The notes beneath the pieces are model-generated. The model worked only from the letters and a program-made list of their open reading frames with translations, searched no databases and was not told the DNA's origin. A stretch of 64,000 bases of DNA from positions 372,001 through 436,000 of the forward strand of contig JANSXE010000003.1 in NCBI GenBank assembly GCA_024743195.1. Reading direction: 5' to 3'. A program made the position numbers and the translations under genes. Origin of the DNA: Alphaproteobacteria bacterium. GTDB taxonomy: Bacteria > Pseudomonadota > Alphaproteobacteria > UBA8366 > Aestuariispiraceae. Positions 44,851 to 53,555 of the stretch are shown piece by piece. Numbering within the stretch: position 1 is the first letter of the stretch; each line of letters starts with the position of its first letter.

Positions 44851-45864
44851 TCACCGGAACGGAGGCGAGTAGAGAATGCCGCCTTCGTTGTAGAGGGCGT
44901 TCAACCCGCGATCGAGACCGATCGGGGTGTTCGGCCCGATGTGGCGATCGAAGATCTCGCCGTAGTTGCCGACGGCGGTCAGGGCGTTCAGCGCCCAGTC
45001 GGCCTCAAGCCCGAGCATGCCGCCGAGATCGCCCTCGGAGCCGAGGATGCGACGGATCTCCGGATTGTTGGACTCGGTCATGCTGGCCGCGTTGTCCGCG
45101 GTGATGCCGAGCTCCTCGGCCGTGATCAGCGCGTTGAGCGTCCAGCGCGCGATGTCGCCCCACTGGTTGTCGCCATGCCGCACGAGCGGGCCCAGCGGCT
45201 CCTTGGAGATGATCTCCGGCAGGACCATGTGGGCGTCCGGATCCTGCAGCACCGCACGCTGCGCGGCGAGGCCGGACCGGTCCGTCGTATAGACGTCGCA
45301 GGCGCCCTGGTCGTAGTTCTGACGCGCCTCGGCGGAGTCCTCGACCACGACAGGCGTGAAGGACATGTCGTTGGCGCGGAAGAAGTCCGCGAGGTTCAAC
45401 TCGGTCGTCGTGCCGGTCTGGATGCAGACCGACGCGCCGTCCAGCTGCTTCGCGGAGGTCACGCCCAGATCCTTGCGGATCATGAAGCCCTGGCCGTCAT
45501 AGTAGTTCACGCCCACGAACTCGAAGCCGAGATCGACGTCGCGCGAAAGCGTCCAGGTGGTGTTGCGGGCCAGCACGTCGACCTCGCCGGACTGCAGCGC
45601 GGTGAAGCGCGTCTTGCCCGTGGTGGGCGTGTACTTGACCTTGTCCGGATCGCCGAAGACCGCCGCCGACATGGCGCGGCAGAAATCGACGTCGAAACCG
45701 GTCCAGTTGCCCTGATCGTCGGGGGCCGCGAAGCCCGCAAGACCCGTGGTCACGCCGCAGTCGATGTAGCCCTTAGCCTTGACGTCGTCGAGCGTGGCCG
45801 CATTCGCGACCGAGGCGCCGAACGCCAAAGCCGCACCGGCGGCCATCAGCGTTTTAAGTTTCAT
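44851..45864 (-). CDS. aapJ: general L-amino acid ABC transporter, substrate-binding protein AapJ
   Basis: The 337-residue periplasmic protein has a signal peptide (1-22, cleavage near ANA-AT) and a SBP_bac_3 domain: VKAKGYIDCGVTTGLAGFA, FDVDFCRAMSAAVFG, and SVCIQTGTTTELNLADFF. It captures L-amino acids for AapQMP. The first gene of the cluster. Fits family length and order found in Rhizobium. Confidence 0.95.
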   Translation of the reverse strand: MKLKTLMAAGAALAFGASVANAATLDDVKAKGYIDCGVTTGLAGFAAPDDQGNWTGFDVDFCRAMSAAVFGDPDKVKYTPTTGKTRFTALQSGEVDVLARNTTWTLSRDVDLGFEFVGVNYYDGQGFMIRKDLGVTSAKQLDGASVCIQTGTTTELNLADFFRANDMSFTPVVVEDSAEARQNYDQGACDVYTTDRSGLAAQRAVLQDPDAHMVLPEIISKEPLGPLVRHGDNQWGDIARWTLNALITAEELGITADNAASMTESNNPEIRRILGSEGDLGGMLGLEADWALNALTAVGNYGEIFDRHIGPNTPIGLDRGLNALYNEGGILYSPPFR

Positions 45865-46369
45865 GCTGTTGTTACCCCTATGCTTCAGTCTGCGCCGGCC
45901 ATCGGTTCCGACGGGACGCCGGAAACGACGGTCCTGGCCCTGTTTACCCTATGCCGGCGGTGCGCGTTCGAGCCGGCGGAAACCGCCGGTCGAGCATGCC
46001 CCACACGACTCGTGCGGGACTCAATAGGGGGTCTTCGCCCGAATGATGGTGCACATGAAGTCCCCGTGAAGCCCCTTCGATCCGCTGTCCGCCGGCCTTG
46101 TCGGTCGTTCGGCTTCCACCCCGCCCCGTGAGGGGTTGCGAAACCCGATAACGCCCCCGGCCGGTCGCCGCGGATCGGTTATGCGCATAGACTGGCAGGA
46201 CTCTTCGGCCCATTCCAGTCTTTTATTCACGCTCCGTGACGGTTCGGAAGAACCGAAACGCCGGGCGCCGGAGCGCCGCAACGAGATTGCGCACGCCCCC
46301 CCGCATTGGGTACCCTCCCTCCCGGCGCTCGAAATCGGCGCAACGTCGAGCGGGGGAGGGAGACGGCGT
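45865..46369. other. 505-bp intergenic region between aapJ and the FlaF-like gene
   Basis: The two flanking genes are divergent. No RNA gene, repeat or Shine-Dalgarno-linked open frame is seen; a frame open from 46136 into the FlaF-like gene lacks ribosome-binding signals. It should hold the aapJ promoter and that of the FlaF-like gene, but neither can be identified with confidence. Confidence 0.35.
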
Positions 46370-46762
46370 ATGTCAGGCGAGACTTCAGGGGCGCCCAACG
46401 CCCTACCGGCGGGCGCGCGAGACGATTTGATCGACGATATGGCGCTGCCGTTTCTCGACATCGCCGAGAAGCTGGAGGCGTGCCGCCTCAACGGAGCCGA
46501 TCCGGAAACCTGGAAGGCGATCCTGGAGACCAACCTGTTTCTCTGGCGCTTCATCTCGCACTTCCTGCCCAAGCATTTCGACGCCGCGGTGACCGAAGAG
46601 ACGCGCGAATTGCTGCGCCGGATCAGCGATTTCATGGTGAAGGTCAGCGTCGCGTTGGAGGAGGGGCCGGAGCGGGACCCGCACCTGATCCGCAAGGTCG
46701 TGCATCTCAATCTGAACATGTGCGATCAGATTCTCGCAATCCGTTCGGATTTGCAGACCTGA
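46370..46762 (+). CDS. FlaF-like small hypothetical protein
   Basis: The ATG at 46370, with GGGGGAGGG upstream, gives 130 residues; the open frame starts earlier, but that part has no features. WKAILETNLFLWRFISHFLP, followed by EETRELLRRISDFMVKVSVAL and LIRKVVHLNLNMCDQI, resembles the alphaproteobacterial FlaF fold (N--LW, then a fV helix, then a final Li-iN helix), a flagellin-secretion regulator. There is no flagellar gene nearby, so a function in flagellin control is only an idea. The 3' end overlaps the convergent oxygenase gene by 56 bases. Confidence 0.55.
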   Translation: MSGETSGAPNALPAGARDDLIDDMALPFLDIAEKLEACRLNGADPETWKAILETNLFLWRFISHFLPKHFDAAVTEETRELLRRISDFMVKVSVALEEGPERDPHLIRKVVHLNLNMCDQILAIRSDLQT

Positions 46763-47618
46763 CGCCCGCGGCGCGCGGCGGAAGCGGCGCCCCGTCGCGG
46801 CAATGCTCGAACCAATGATAGGCGATGCGCGGCGCGCGGCCGTCCGGGTCGGGCGCGCCGCGCCCGGCGTCGAGTTCGCCGACATCGACGGTGCGGCCTT
46901 CGATGTTGAAGCGGCTGCGGCCCGTGCGGTTGACCGCGCTGGCGTGCAGATGGGCGGCCGAGAAGGCGACCAGATCCCCCGGGTCGGGCAGCAGCGCCGC
47001 CGGAGCTCCCCATTCCTCCGGCCGGCTGGCGGTCGGCAGCAAGGGCAGGGCGGCGGCGCGGCCCGCGGCGCGCTCCCGGCGCAACGCCTCCAGGTCCCAG
47101 CCGGCGCTGTCGTTCTCGACCGGCCTGTTCCAGGCGTCGGGATAAATCAGCAGCGTGCGTCCGGCGTCCAGCGGATAGACCGGCGCCCACCAGTTGATCT
47201 GTTGCGGCAGCATCGAGCCCCAACTGTCGCGATGCGCCGGCAGATTGAGGATGCGTCGGCTGTGGTGCGTCGCGCCGGGCGGATTGACCCGGACGCGCAG
47301 ACGGTCCCAATAGGTGCGCTCCAACACGCAGCCGCAGGCTTCCAACGCCCGGCGCCACAGCGCCATCGCCGCCGGATCGTCATGGTAGGCGCGGCGAAGA
47401 TCGGCCGCGCGGCCCACGAAGACGTCGCGGTCCAGACGCTCGGTGATCCGCTCCGGGCTCTCGGCTTCGGGAAAGGCGGCGCGGAGGCGGCGGTCCGCGT
47501 CTTCGGCCAACGCGCGGACCGGGGCGAGTCCCCGGAAGATCAGCACCTCGCCCGCAAAGAGCCGCGCCTGCAGCGCTTCAGGCTTCAACCCACGCGTCAG
47601 ATCGACGAACGCCGTCAC
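46707..47618 (-). CDS. phytanoyl-CoA dioxygenase-like Fe(II)/2-oxoglutarate oxygenase
   Basis: A GTG at 47618 with GGGAGG ten bases upstream is preferred to the TTG at 47648; it gives 303 residues. Visible ligands are the HxD pair in NLPAHRDSWGSML, the distal His in DLVAFSAAHLHASAVNRTG and the following Arg in RSRFNIEGR. WWAPVYPLDAGRTLLIYPDAWN lies between, as in the double-stranded beta-helix fold of PhyH proteins. It likely hydroxylates a small molecule. It is not the ectoine hydroxylase EctD: the EctD signature around its Fe site is missing. The C-terminus overlaps the FlaF-like gene. Confidence 0.72.
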   Translation of the reverse strand: MTAFVDLTRGLKPEALQARLFAGEVLIFRGLAPVRALAEDADRRLRAAFPEAESPERITERLDRDVFVGRAADLRRAYHDDPAAMALWRRALEACGCVLERTYWDRLRVRVNPPGATHHSRRILNLPAHRDSWGSMLPQQINWWAPVYPLDAGRTLLIYPDAWNRPVENDSAGWDLEALRRERAAGRAAALPLLPTASRPEEWGAPAALLPDPGDLVAFSAAHLHASAVNRTGRSRFNIEGRTVDVGELDAGRGAPDPDGRAPRIAYHWFEHCRDGAPLPPRAAGVRSANPNGLRESDRTCSD

Positions 47619-47707
47619 CTTCGCTAAACCTCCCGGATCGCCCGTCAATGACGGGCGTCCGTCTCATACTCATCCGTCGCATACTCAAGGGGAGCCGCGT
47701 ATCGGCC

Positions 47708-48349
47708 ATGTTCTACCGCACTGAAGACGATCATGGGCTCAGGCACAATCCGTTCAACGCGATCATCGTGCCCCGCCCGATCGGCTGGATATCGAGCTGT
47801 GACGCCGAGGGCCGCGTCAACCTGGCGCCCTACAGCTTCTTCAACGGGGTCGCCTACCATCCGCCGCAGATCATGTACGCCTCGACCGGGGACGCCGACC
47901 GCGGCGACGGCTTGAAGGATTCCATCGCCAACATCCGGGAGACGGGGGAGTTCGCGGTCAATCTCGTGTCCTACGACTTGCGCGAGGCGATGAACCGGAC
48001 GGCCGTTCCCGCCCCGCGCGGGGTCGACGAGTTCGAGGTCGCCGGCCTGACCAAGGCGCCCTGCGAGACGATCGGCGCGCCGCGCGTGGCGGAAAGCCCG
48101 GTGACCTTGGAATGTCGGCTCGTGCAGATCGTCGATCTGCCCTCCACCAATCCCGCGACCCCGAACCGGGCCGTCTTCGGCCATGTGACGGCGATCCACA
48201 TCGCCGATGCGGTGCTCGTCGACGGGGTGGTCGATATCGGCAAGCTCGCGCCGATTTCGCGCCTCGGCTATCGGGACTACGCGCGGGTCGGGGAGGTCTT
48301 CTCCATGACGCGGCCGACCTGGCCGCTCGCCGAGAGCGACGGCCGCTGA
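47708..48349 (+). CDS. flavin reductase family (FMN-binding split barrel) protein
   Basis: The 213-residue protein begins MFYRTEDDHGLRHNPF and has the DIM6/NTAB pattern: IIVPRPIGWISSCDAEGRVNLAPYSFFNGVAYHPP, then a GLKDSIANIRETGEFAVNL helix and VTLECRLVQIVDLP. FMN binding is expected. Members can be partners of monooxygenases. No monooxygenase is adjacent; the nearest gene is the divergent oxygenase. An ATG at 47648 in the same frame is possible, but the family starts near 47708. Confidence 0.85.
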   Translation: MFYRTEDDHGLRHNPFNAIIVPRPIGWISSCDAEGRVNLAPYSFFNGVAYHPPQIMYASTGDADRGDGLKDSIANIRETGEFAVNLVSYDLREAMNRTAVPAPRGVDEFEVAGLTKAPCETIGAPRVAESPVTLECRLVQIVDLPSTNPATPNRAVFGHVTAIHIADAVLVDGVVDIGKLAPISRLGYRDYARVGEVFSMTRPTWPLAESDGR

Positions 48350-48545
48350 TTGCCCGTTCAGCAAAGCGGGACACACTTTTGGGCGCATTTTTCGGGTTGC
48401 GCAGGCGTTTCCCCCTCAATTGAGGGTGTTTGCGACGCGGAACCGGGTGCATTTAGCGCCCGGTTGTCGGGCGACGATTGGGCCGTCCGAACCGAGAGCG
48501 GCGCGCCCTGGGTGCGCCGCCGCACACAAAGAAGGAGGACTTAAG

Positions 48546-48905
48546 ATGCCCCATCCCGTGGACAAGGCCGTGGGCGCGCGCGTGCGCGAGCTGCGGATCC
48601 GCGCCGGCGTCAGCCAGGTCGAGCTGGGCAATGCGCTGGGCGTGTCGTTCCAACAGATCCAGAAGTACGAGAAGGGTTCGAACCGCATGGGCGCGTCCCG
48701 TCTGGTTCAGGTGTCCAACGCGCTCAACGTGCCGGTCGAATCGCTGTTCGACGGCGTCAACGGCGTCGAGGGCGCGGCGCCCGACCATGCGGCGCTCGAC
48801 ACCGAGGCCTCGAAGATCGCGCGCGACTGGGCGCGCATCGGGGACCGGAACACGCGCGACACGCTGCGCGCGGTGCTCCAGTCGCTGGCCCGCGCGACGG
48901 GTTGA
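48546..48905 (+). CDS. XRE family helix-turn-helix regulator
   Basis: The ATG at 48546 follows AAGGAGG by eight bases and gives 119 residues; an upstream in-frame ATG lacks a ribosome-binding site. Residues 12-65 are a Cro/C1-type HTH (VRELRIRAGVSQVELGNALGVSFQQIQKYEKG). It belongs to the short helix-turn-helix proteins common in alphaproteobacteria with an ESLFDG motif after the HTH. There is no phage context. Its targets cannot be read. Confidence 0.9.
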   Translation: MPHPVDKAVGARVRELRIRAGVSQVELGNALGVSFQQIQKYEKGSNRMGASRLVQVSNALNVPVESLFDGVNGVEGAAPDHAALDTEASKIARDWARIGDRNTRDTLRAVLQSLARATG

Positions 48906-48954
48906 CCCGCGGCGTTCCTGAGGCGGCCGGACCCGTTCGGCCCATCCTCGGGTC

Positions 48955-49004
48955 AGAAAATCCCCGGACCGGCGCGCTGTCAGCCGTCGGCCCGGGGCTT
49001 TTCT
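48955..49004 (+). terminator. Rho-independent terminator of the XRE gene
   Basis: AGAAAA-T-CCCCGG (48955-48966) pairs with CCGGGG-C-TTTTCT (48992-49003), with a smaller CCGGC/GCCG hairpin inside. The stem ends in a T-run on the plus strand. The symmetrical sequence can act for either direction. Confidence 0.75.
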
Positions 49005-49140
49005 TTGGCGGATTGAAATGTGGCGGTTTCGCGGAGTCCGCTCCGGGCCCCTTGAACCGCCCCTGTCCCTTCTCACCTCCCGGTGAACCCTGACGCCCTC
49101 GGCCCTGCGCCGTCGGCGCAAGCTTTCACAAGGAGGTTCC

Positions 49141-49617
49141 ATGACCCCGTTCCGTCTGACGATGCGCTCCGGCGTCGCCGCGCTCGCCCTCGCCGCCGCG
49201 CTCGGGCTCGCCCCGGCGGCGACCGTCGCCCAAGAAGAGGGAGACGCTCCCGCAATGGCGGACGTTGTCGAGAACAGTTGGGCGGAAATAGAGGGCTTTA
49301 CCGCCGCCCAGAGCGAGGCTGCGGAGCGTCGCGCGGAAATGCTGCTCGAGGACATGGACGCCGCCTTGGCGCGCCTGAAGGCCCGCGCCGACGCCTCGGC
49401 CGCGGAGGCGGGCGAGAGCGCCCGCGAGAACTGGGACGCCGCGATCGAGCGGCTGGGCGTCCTGCGCCAGGCCGCGGCCGAGCAGTCGGACGCCCTCGGC
49501 GACGCGTCCGGCGACGCCTGGTCGGAGACGAAGCAGGGCTTTCGCCACGCGGCGAGCGCCTTCGCCAACGCCTTCGATGCGGCGCAGGACGAGGTGACGG
49601 AGGACGACGGCCGCTAA
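49141..49617 (+). CDS. exported coiled-coil protein of unknown function
   Basis: AAGGAGG at 49130-49136 sets the ATG at 49141. The 158-residue precursor has a signal peptide (1-30, cleavage near VAQ) and a mature part made almost wholly of Ala, Glu, Asp, Arg and Ser. It is predicted to be one long helix or coiled coil with seven-residue periodicity, followed by an acidic tail. There is no cysteine and no lipobox. I do not recognise the family; it may be a periplasmic stress or envelope protein. It overlaps the convergent hydrolase gene by 4 bases. Confidence 0.6.
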   Translation: MTPFRLTMRSGVAALALAAALGLAPAATVAQEEGDAPAMADVVENSWAEIEGFTAAQSEAAERRAEMLLEDMDAALARLKARADASAAEAGESARENWDAAIERLGVLRQAAAEQSDALGDASGDAWSETKQGFRHAASAFANAFDAAQDEVTEDDGR

Positions 49618-50321
49618 AGCCCGCCGAGCGCCTGATCGGAGACGAAGGGGTTGCTGCGGCGCTCCTGACCGAAGGTCGACATCGGTCCATGGCCCGGGAT
49701 GAAGGCGGTGTCGTCGCCCAACGGCCAAAGCTTCTCCGTGATCGAGCGGATCAGCTCTTCATGATTTCCGCGCGGGAAGTCCGTCCGCCCGATCGAGCCC
49801 TGGAACAGCACGTCGCCGACGACCGCCAACTGCGCGTCCGGGCTGTGAAACACCACATGGCCCGGCGTGTGCCCGGGGCAGTGGAAAACGTCCAGCGCCA
49901 CCTCGCCGATCGTCACCTGATCGCCGTCTTCGAGCCAGCGATCCGGCGTGACGGGCCGCGCGCCCGCCCCGGCGCCGAAGCGGCGGGCCTGATCCTCCAT
50001 CGCGGAGAGCCAGAAGACCTCCTCCTCCTGCGGACCTTCGATCGGGACGCCCAGGCGCTCCTTCAGATCCATCGCGCCGCCGGCGTGATCCAGATGGCCG
50101 TGGGTGAGCAGGATCTTCTCCACGACGACCCCTTGTCCGTCGCGGGCCTGGGCGATGGCCGCCTCGATCCGCTCCAGATCCCCGCCGGGATCGACGACGG
50201 CCGCGCGCCCGGTCTTCACGCACCAGAGGATCGAGCAGTTCTGCTGGAACGCCGTGACCGGCACGATCACGCCCTGCAAGGGCGGCGGCTGATGGGCGTC
50301 GGGCGCGGCGGCGTCGGACAT
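49614..50321 (-). CDS. MBL-fold metallo-hydrolase (glyoxalase II-like)
   Basis: The ATG at 50321 gives 235 residues. The metallo-beta-lactamase motif is THGHLDHAGG, followed by FHCPGHTPGHVVF, VGDVLFQGSIGRTDFPRG and PGHGPMSTFGQER, supplying all five His/Asp metal ligands. It is of the YcbL/GloB type, expected to hydrolyse thioesters such as S-lactoylglutathione. It is a common stand-alone gene. The tail overlaps the exported coiled-coil gene by 4 bases. Confidence 0.92.
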   Translation of the reverse strand: MSDAAAPDAHQPPPLQGVIVPVTAFQQNCSILWCVKTGRAAVVDPGGDLERIEAAIAQARDGQGVVVEKILLTHGHLDHAGGAMDLKERLGVPIEGPQEEEVFWLSAMEDQARRFGAGAGARPVTPDRWLEDGDQVTIGEVALDVFHCPGHTPGHVVFHSPDAQLAVVGDVLFQGSIGRTDFPRGNHEELIRSITEKLWPLGDDTAFIPGHGPMSTFGQERRSNPFVSDQALGGL

Positions 50322-50466
50322 GGCGCAGGATCCCTCGCAGTGCGATCGGGGCGGAACGGTAGGGCCGGCGCCCGGAAGCCGGACGCGCGACGAAGGCGTA
50401 GGGCGGCGCGCCGGTCCTGTCAAACCGACGCGGTCAGCGCCGCATCCGCCGATCGGGCGCGCAGCC

Positions 50467-51249
50467 TCACCCGCCGTAATAGTCCTTCACAACCGCGTAG
50501 ATCTCTCCCTGTTCCTGCAACTTCAGGAAGGCCGCGTCGAAGGCTTGGACCCAGGCCGCGGCCTGCGGATGCTTCAGGGTGAAGATCAGGTGGTTCGAGG
50601 TTCCCTGTTCCACGAACCGTCGGCTCTTGGTCCAGCGGGTATCGGCGATGCGCTCCGCCAGGGACAGGCCGAGCCGGCTGTCGACGGACACGATGTCGGC
50701 GGAGCCGTCCCAAAGCCTCTGGAAGCAGTCCGGCATGCTGGCGCCGGTGACGACGGGGATGGAGCCCGCATCCACCAGGGGCTTCAGATAGCCGTCGACG
50801 GCCCAGCCGTCGGGTACGCACAGGCTCTTTCGGTCGACGTCCGAGAACTCGACGATCCGATGCTGTCGGTTGACGTTCCAGAACAGCGACGGACGGACCT
50901 CGAACAGCGCCGTCGTATAGGCGAAATGCTGCTTGCGCTCCGCCGAGACGATGTAGGGGAAGGTCGCGATGAACTCACCGGTCCGGGTCTTCTCATAGCC
51001 CTCGTCCCAGGACATGAACTCGACCTCGGCGCTGAAGCCCATCTCGTCGAAGACGCGCTTGACCAGTTCGACCGCAAGACCGCCGCCGGGCAGGGTTTCG
51101 TCGGTATAGGGATGATAGGCGTTCCCGGTCACCAAGCGGATCACGGGCTTGTCCTGAGCGAGCGCCGCCGCCGGCGCCAAAGCCGCCGCGGCCGCCAGGC
51201 AGAGCCACGCCATGCGGCGGGCGACCTCTTGAAATCGCCTATGTCTCAT
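50467..51249 (-). CDS. polar amino acid-type ABC transporter substrate-binding protein
   Basis: The 260-residue protein has a signal peptide (1-31, cleavage at ALA-QD) and a SBP_bac_3 domain: IRLVTGNAYHPYTDETLPGGGLAVELVKRVFDEMGF, FIATFPYIVSAERK, and ADIVSVDSRLGLSLA. It may bind an amino acid or act as a periplasmic sensor domain on its own. No permease or ATPase gene is adjacent. It lies after the ectoine operon on the same strand but is separated by 186 bp with a hairpin between. Confidence 0.85.
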   Translation of the reverse strand: MRHRRFQEVARRMAWLCLAAAAALAPAAALAQDKPVIRLVTGNAYHPYTDETLPGGGLAVELVKRVFDEMGFSAEVEFMSWDEGYEKTRTGEFIATFPYIVSAERKQHFAYTTALFEVRPSLFWNVNRQHRIVEFSDVDRKSLCVPDGWAVDGYLKPLVDAGSIPVVTGASMPDCFQRLWDGSADIVSVDSRLGLSLAERIADTRWTKSRRFVEQGTSNHLIFTLKHPQAAAWVQAFDAAFLKLQEQGEIYAVVKDYYGG

Positions 51250-51321
51250 CCGTCTCTTCCTCCCCGTCCGTGCTCGTCCCGAGCAATCTTAGCCGGTTCG
51301 ATGCGGAAGGGAAGGCAAAGA

Positions 51322-51360
51322 CGCGCGCCCGCCGGCGCAAATGCAACCGCCGGGCGCGTC
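51322..51360 (-). terminator. probable terminator of the ectoine operon
   Basis: CGCGCCCG (51324-51331) and CGGGCGCG (51351-51358) form an 8-bp stem with a 19-base loop that contains a further CCGGCG. On the minus strand it follows the ask stop codon by about 80 bases and is followed by TCTTTGCC. The T-run is weak, so the call is moderate. Confidence 0.4.
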
Positions 51361-51435
51361 AGACAGGCGCCGCACGCGGCCCGAGAGCGGGAAAAGGGGC
51401 CGCGCCGGCGCCCGGCCGAACCGGGGGAAGATCGG

Positions 51436-53049
51436 TCAGGCGGCTTGGCGACCCGATACCTGCGCGGCCTGTTCGGTCGCGGGCGCGGAGCTGTCGCGGC
51501 CGGCGTGCTCGATCAGGGCTCCATGCAGCGTGCGCACGGCGTCCGCGTAGGCGCCCTCCGGCAGCACGAACTGCAGATCCACCCCGCGCGCGGGCGCATG
51601 CGCCGCAATCGGCGGGATGTCGGCCGCCTCAAGCGCCGCAAGGGCCCGGGCGAGCAGGGCGGGCTCCCTCAGATTGGCCCCGATCACCGAGACGAAGGCG
51701 ATCTTGCGGGTGCGCACGACGGCGTCGGGATGATGGCGTCCGATCGTCTCGACGATCCGGCGGACCGTCTTCATCGGCTGCGCGACATAGTAGGCCTGCG
51801 TATTGGCGTTCGAACTCTTGGCCATGATCGGCGTGCGGAAGCGGCGGAACACGCCGCTGACGGCCTCGTCCGAGCCGGCGACGCCGACCATGTCCTGGTC
51901 GACGACCTCGATCTCGGTCGCCGTCTCGCGGCCGGTGACGATCTCCACCTTCGGGCTCTCGGGCTCCCATGCGTCCTCGATCACCGTGCCGGGGTGATCC
52001 GGCTCGAAGGTGTTGACCACGCGCAGCGGAATGCCGTTCTGCCGCAGCCCCTTGGCCGCGCGCGGGTGGATGGCCTCCATCCCCATGTTGGAAAGCTGGT
52101 CGGCCACGTCGTAGTTGGTCTTGCCGATCGGGCGCACCGCCTCCTCGCCGACGACTTTCGGGTCGGCGCTGGAGAGATGGTACTCCTTGTGGATCAGCGC
52201 CTCGCGCGCGCCGGTCAGGCACGCGACCCGGGAGAAGGTGACCTCCGAATAGCCGCGGCCGTAGACGCCCATCAGCCCGTCCCCGCCGCCGTCGCCCGCC
52301 TGTGCGTAGCCGGTGACGATCGGGAGCTGGCGCGTCAGGTCGATGTCGGCGAAGGCGGCCTCGATGCGCGCGTCCAGGCTCAGGGTCTGGTCCGTCTCAC
52401 GCCAGCCGGAGAGGTCGACGAAAACGCCGTCCACGCCGCGCCGACGCAGCAGAAGCGCAGTGTTGTTCGCACTGTGCGCCTCGCCGAGCGCGCTCAGCAT
52501 CTCGCGCACCGTCATCAGATGCTGCTCGAGCTTGAAATGGCCGAAGCTGCACAGGCGGTGCAGATCCATCAGGCAGCTGCGCACGCCCTCGATCCGGTCC
52601 TGCACGAACTGATCGGCGGCCTTCAGATCCGACGGCTCGTCGAAGACCTCGGCGTTGATCTCGGTCATCTTGCGCGCGACGTCGCTCAGCGCGTCGCCCC
52701 AGGCCCAGTCGGATTCGGAACCCGCGTAGAGCTGGAACACGCCGGCCTCGCCCGTCTTCTTATTCTCCAGCAGCAGATCGGTGACGCCGCCATAGGCGGA
52801 GACCACGAAGATCCGGTTGTAGAGCGCGTCCTTCGGCCGGGCGCCGATCAGCACGTTCTCGAACACGGCCTCGACGTCGCTCATCGAGGTGCCGCCGATC
52901 TTGTGCACCGTGTGCCGGCCGCGCTCGGGCGCCTCGGCCTGGCTTTCGCGCGCATCGGCGCCGGGGCGGCGGCTCCGGTCCGTGTCGTCGGCCGCCTGGG
53001 GCTGCAGCGCCGGGGCGGCGGGCGGGTCGTCAAATCGCGGGGATGACAT
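51436..53049 (-). CDS. ask: ectoine-specific aspartate kinase (Ask_Ect)
   Basis: The 537-residue kinase phosphorylates aspartate to feed the L-aspartate semialdehyde branch into ectoine. After a 45-residue Pro/Ala/Arg-rich extension comes the kinase motif HKIGGTSMSD, then the family's GRGYSEVTFSRVA loop and IHKEYHLSSADPK. Two ACT-type regions follow at the C-terminus (VVDQDMVGVAGSDEAV, KIAFVSVIGANLREP). Such kinases linked to ect genes are usually insensitive to lysine and threonine. It is the last gene of the operon, 47 bp after ectC. The long N-terminal and C-terminal tails are unusual. Confidence 0.9.
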   Translation of the reverse strand: MSSPRFDDPPAAPALQPQAADDTDRSRRPGADARESQAEAPERGRHTVHKIGGTSMSDVEAVFENVLIGARPKDALYNRIFVVSAYGGVTDLLLENKKTGEAGVFQLYAGSESDWAWGDALSDVARKMTEINAEVFDEPSDLKAADQFVQDRIEGVRSCLMDLHRLCSFGHFKLEQHLMTVREMLSALGEAHSANNTALLLRRRGVDGVFVDLSGWRETDQTLSLDARIEAAFADIDLTRQLPIVTGYAQAGDGGGDGLMGVYGRGYSEVTFSRVACLTGAREALIHKEYHLSSADPKVVGEEAVRPIGKTNYDVADQLSNMGMEAIHPRAAKGLRQNGIPLRVVNTFEPDHPGTVIEDAWEPESPKVEIVTGRETATEIEVVDQDMVGVAGSDEAVSGVFRRFRTPIMAKSSNANTQAYYVAQPMKTVRRIVETIGRHHPDAVVRTRKIAFVSVIGANLREPALLARALAALEAADIPPIAAHAPARGVDLQFVLPEGAYADAVRTLHGALIEHAGRDSSAPATEQAAQVSGRQAA

Positions 53050-53096
53050 CGGTCGTCCCTCCTACTTCATCTGGTCGCATCCGGCTCGCGCCGCGG

Positions 53097-53501
53097 TTAC
53101 GACGCTTCGAGCGGGGCCTCGTCGAGCGCGTAGGCGCCGTCCTTGTCGTGCACCTCGCGCCCGTTCAGCGGCGGGTTGAAGACGCAGGCCAGCTTCATGT
53201 CCTTGGAGCCGCCGCGCAGCAGATGCTTGTCGTGCTTGTCGAGGATGTACACGACGCCGGGCTCGATCTTGTAGACCTTGCCGTCGGCGAGCGTCTCGAT
53301 CTCGCCGTCGCCCTCCATGCAGAACACCGTCTCCAGGTGGTTCTTGTAATGGATCGGCGTCTCCGTGCCGGCGAAGATCGTGGTGACGTGGAAGCTGAAG
53401 CCCATGCCGTCGTCGGCCAGCGACAGACGCGCGCTGGTCCAGGTGTCGGTCTTCACCATGCGGTCGCTGTTTTCCGCGTCTTTCAGATGGCGAACGATCA
53501 T
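53097..53501 (-). CDS. ectC: L-ectoine synthase
   Basis: The start is the ATG at 53501, with GGAGAG six bases before it; an in-frame TTG 15 bases upstream is unlikely. It gives 134 residues, the normal size. [18 protein letters not shown] is the family's start. The cupin domain has [41 protein letters not shown] (read as two overlapping stretches) and [19 protein letters not shown], including the metal-site Glu/His residues. EctC cyclises N-gamma-acetyl-diaminobutyrate to ectoine by water elimination. Confidence 0.95.
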   Translation of the reverse strand: MIVRHLKDAENSDRMVKTDTWTSARLSLADDGMGFSFHVTTIFAGTETPIHYKNHLETVFCMEGDGEIETLADGKVYKIEPGVVYILDKHDKHLLRGGSKDMKLACVFNPPLNGREVHDKDGAYALDEAPLEAS

Positions 53502-53555
53502 TGCTCTCTCCGTCAATCTTGTCTGGGGGTCGCAGGGGAGGGGAGGCGCGCGGCC

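Noticed and set aside
41844-45104. A 1086-codon frame antisense to the aap genes
   Set aside because: Composition is Arg/Gln/Asp-rich, as expected from reversed membrane-protein codons.
46707-47618. Ectoine hydroxylase (EctD)
   Set aside because: The protein is a 2-oxoglutarate oxygenase, but lacks the EctD iron-site signature and is not in the ect operon.
48546-48905. Prophage repressor
   Set aside because: The XRE gene has no phage genes, integrase or attachment site nearby, and belongs to a common chromosomal type.
50467-51249. Ectoine uptake binding protein of the ect cluster
   Set aside because: It is a SBP_bac_3 protein without permease genes and is separated from ask by a hairpin and 186 bp; nothing links it to ectoine.
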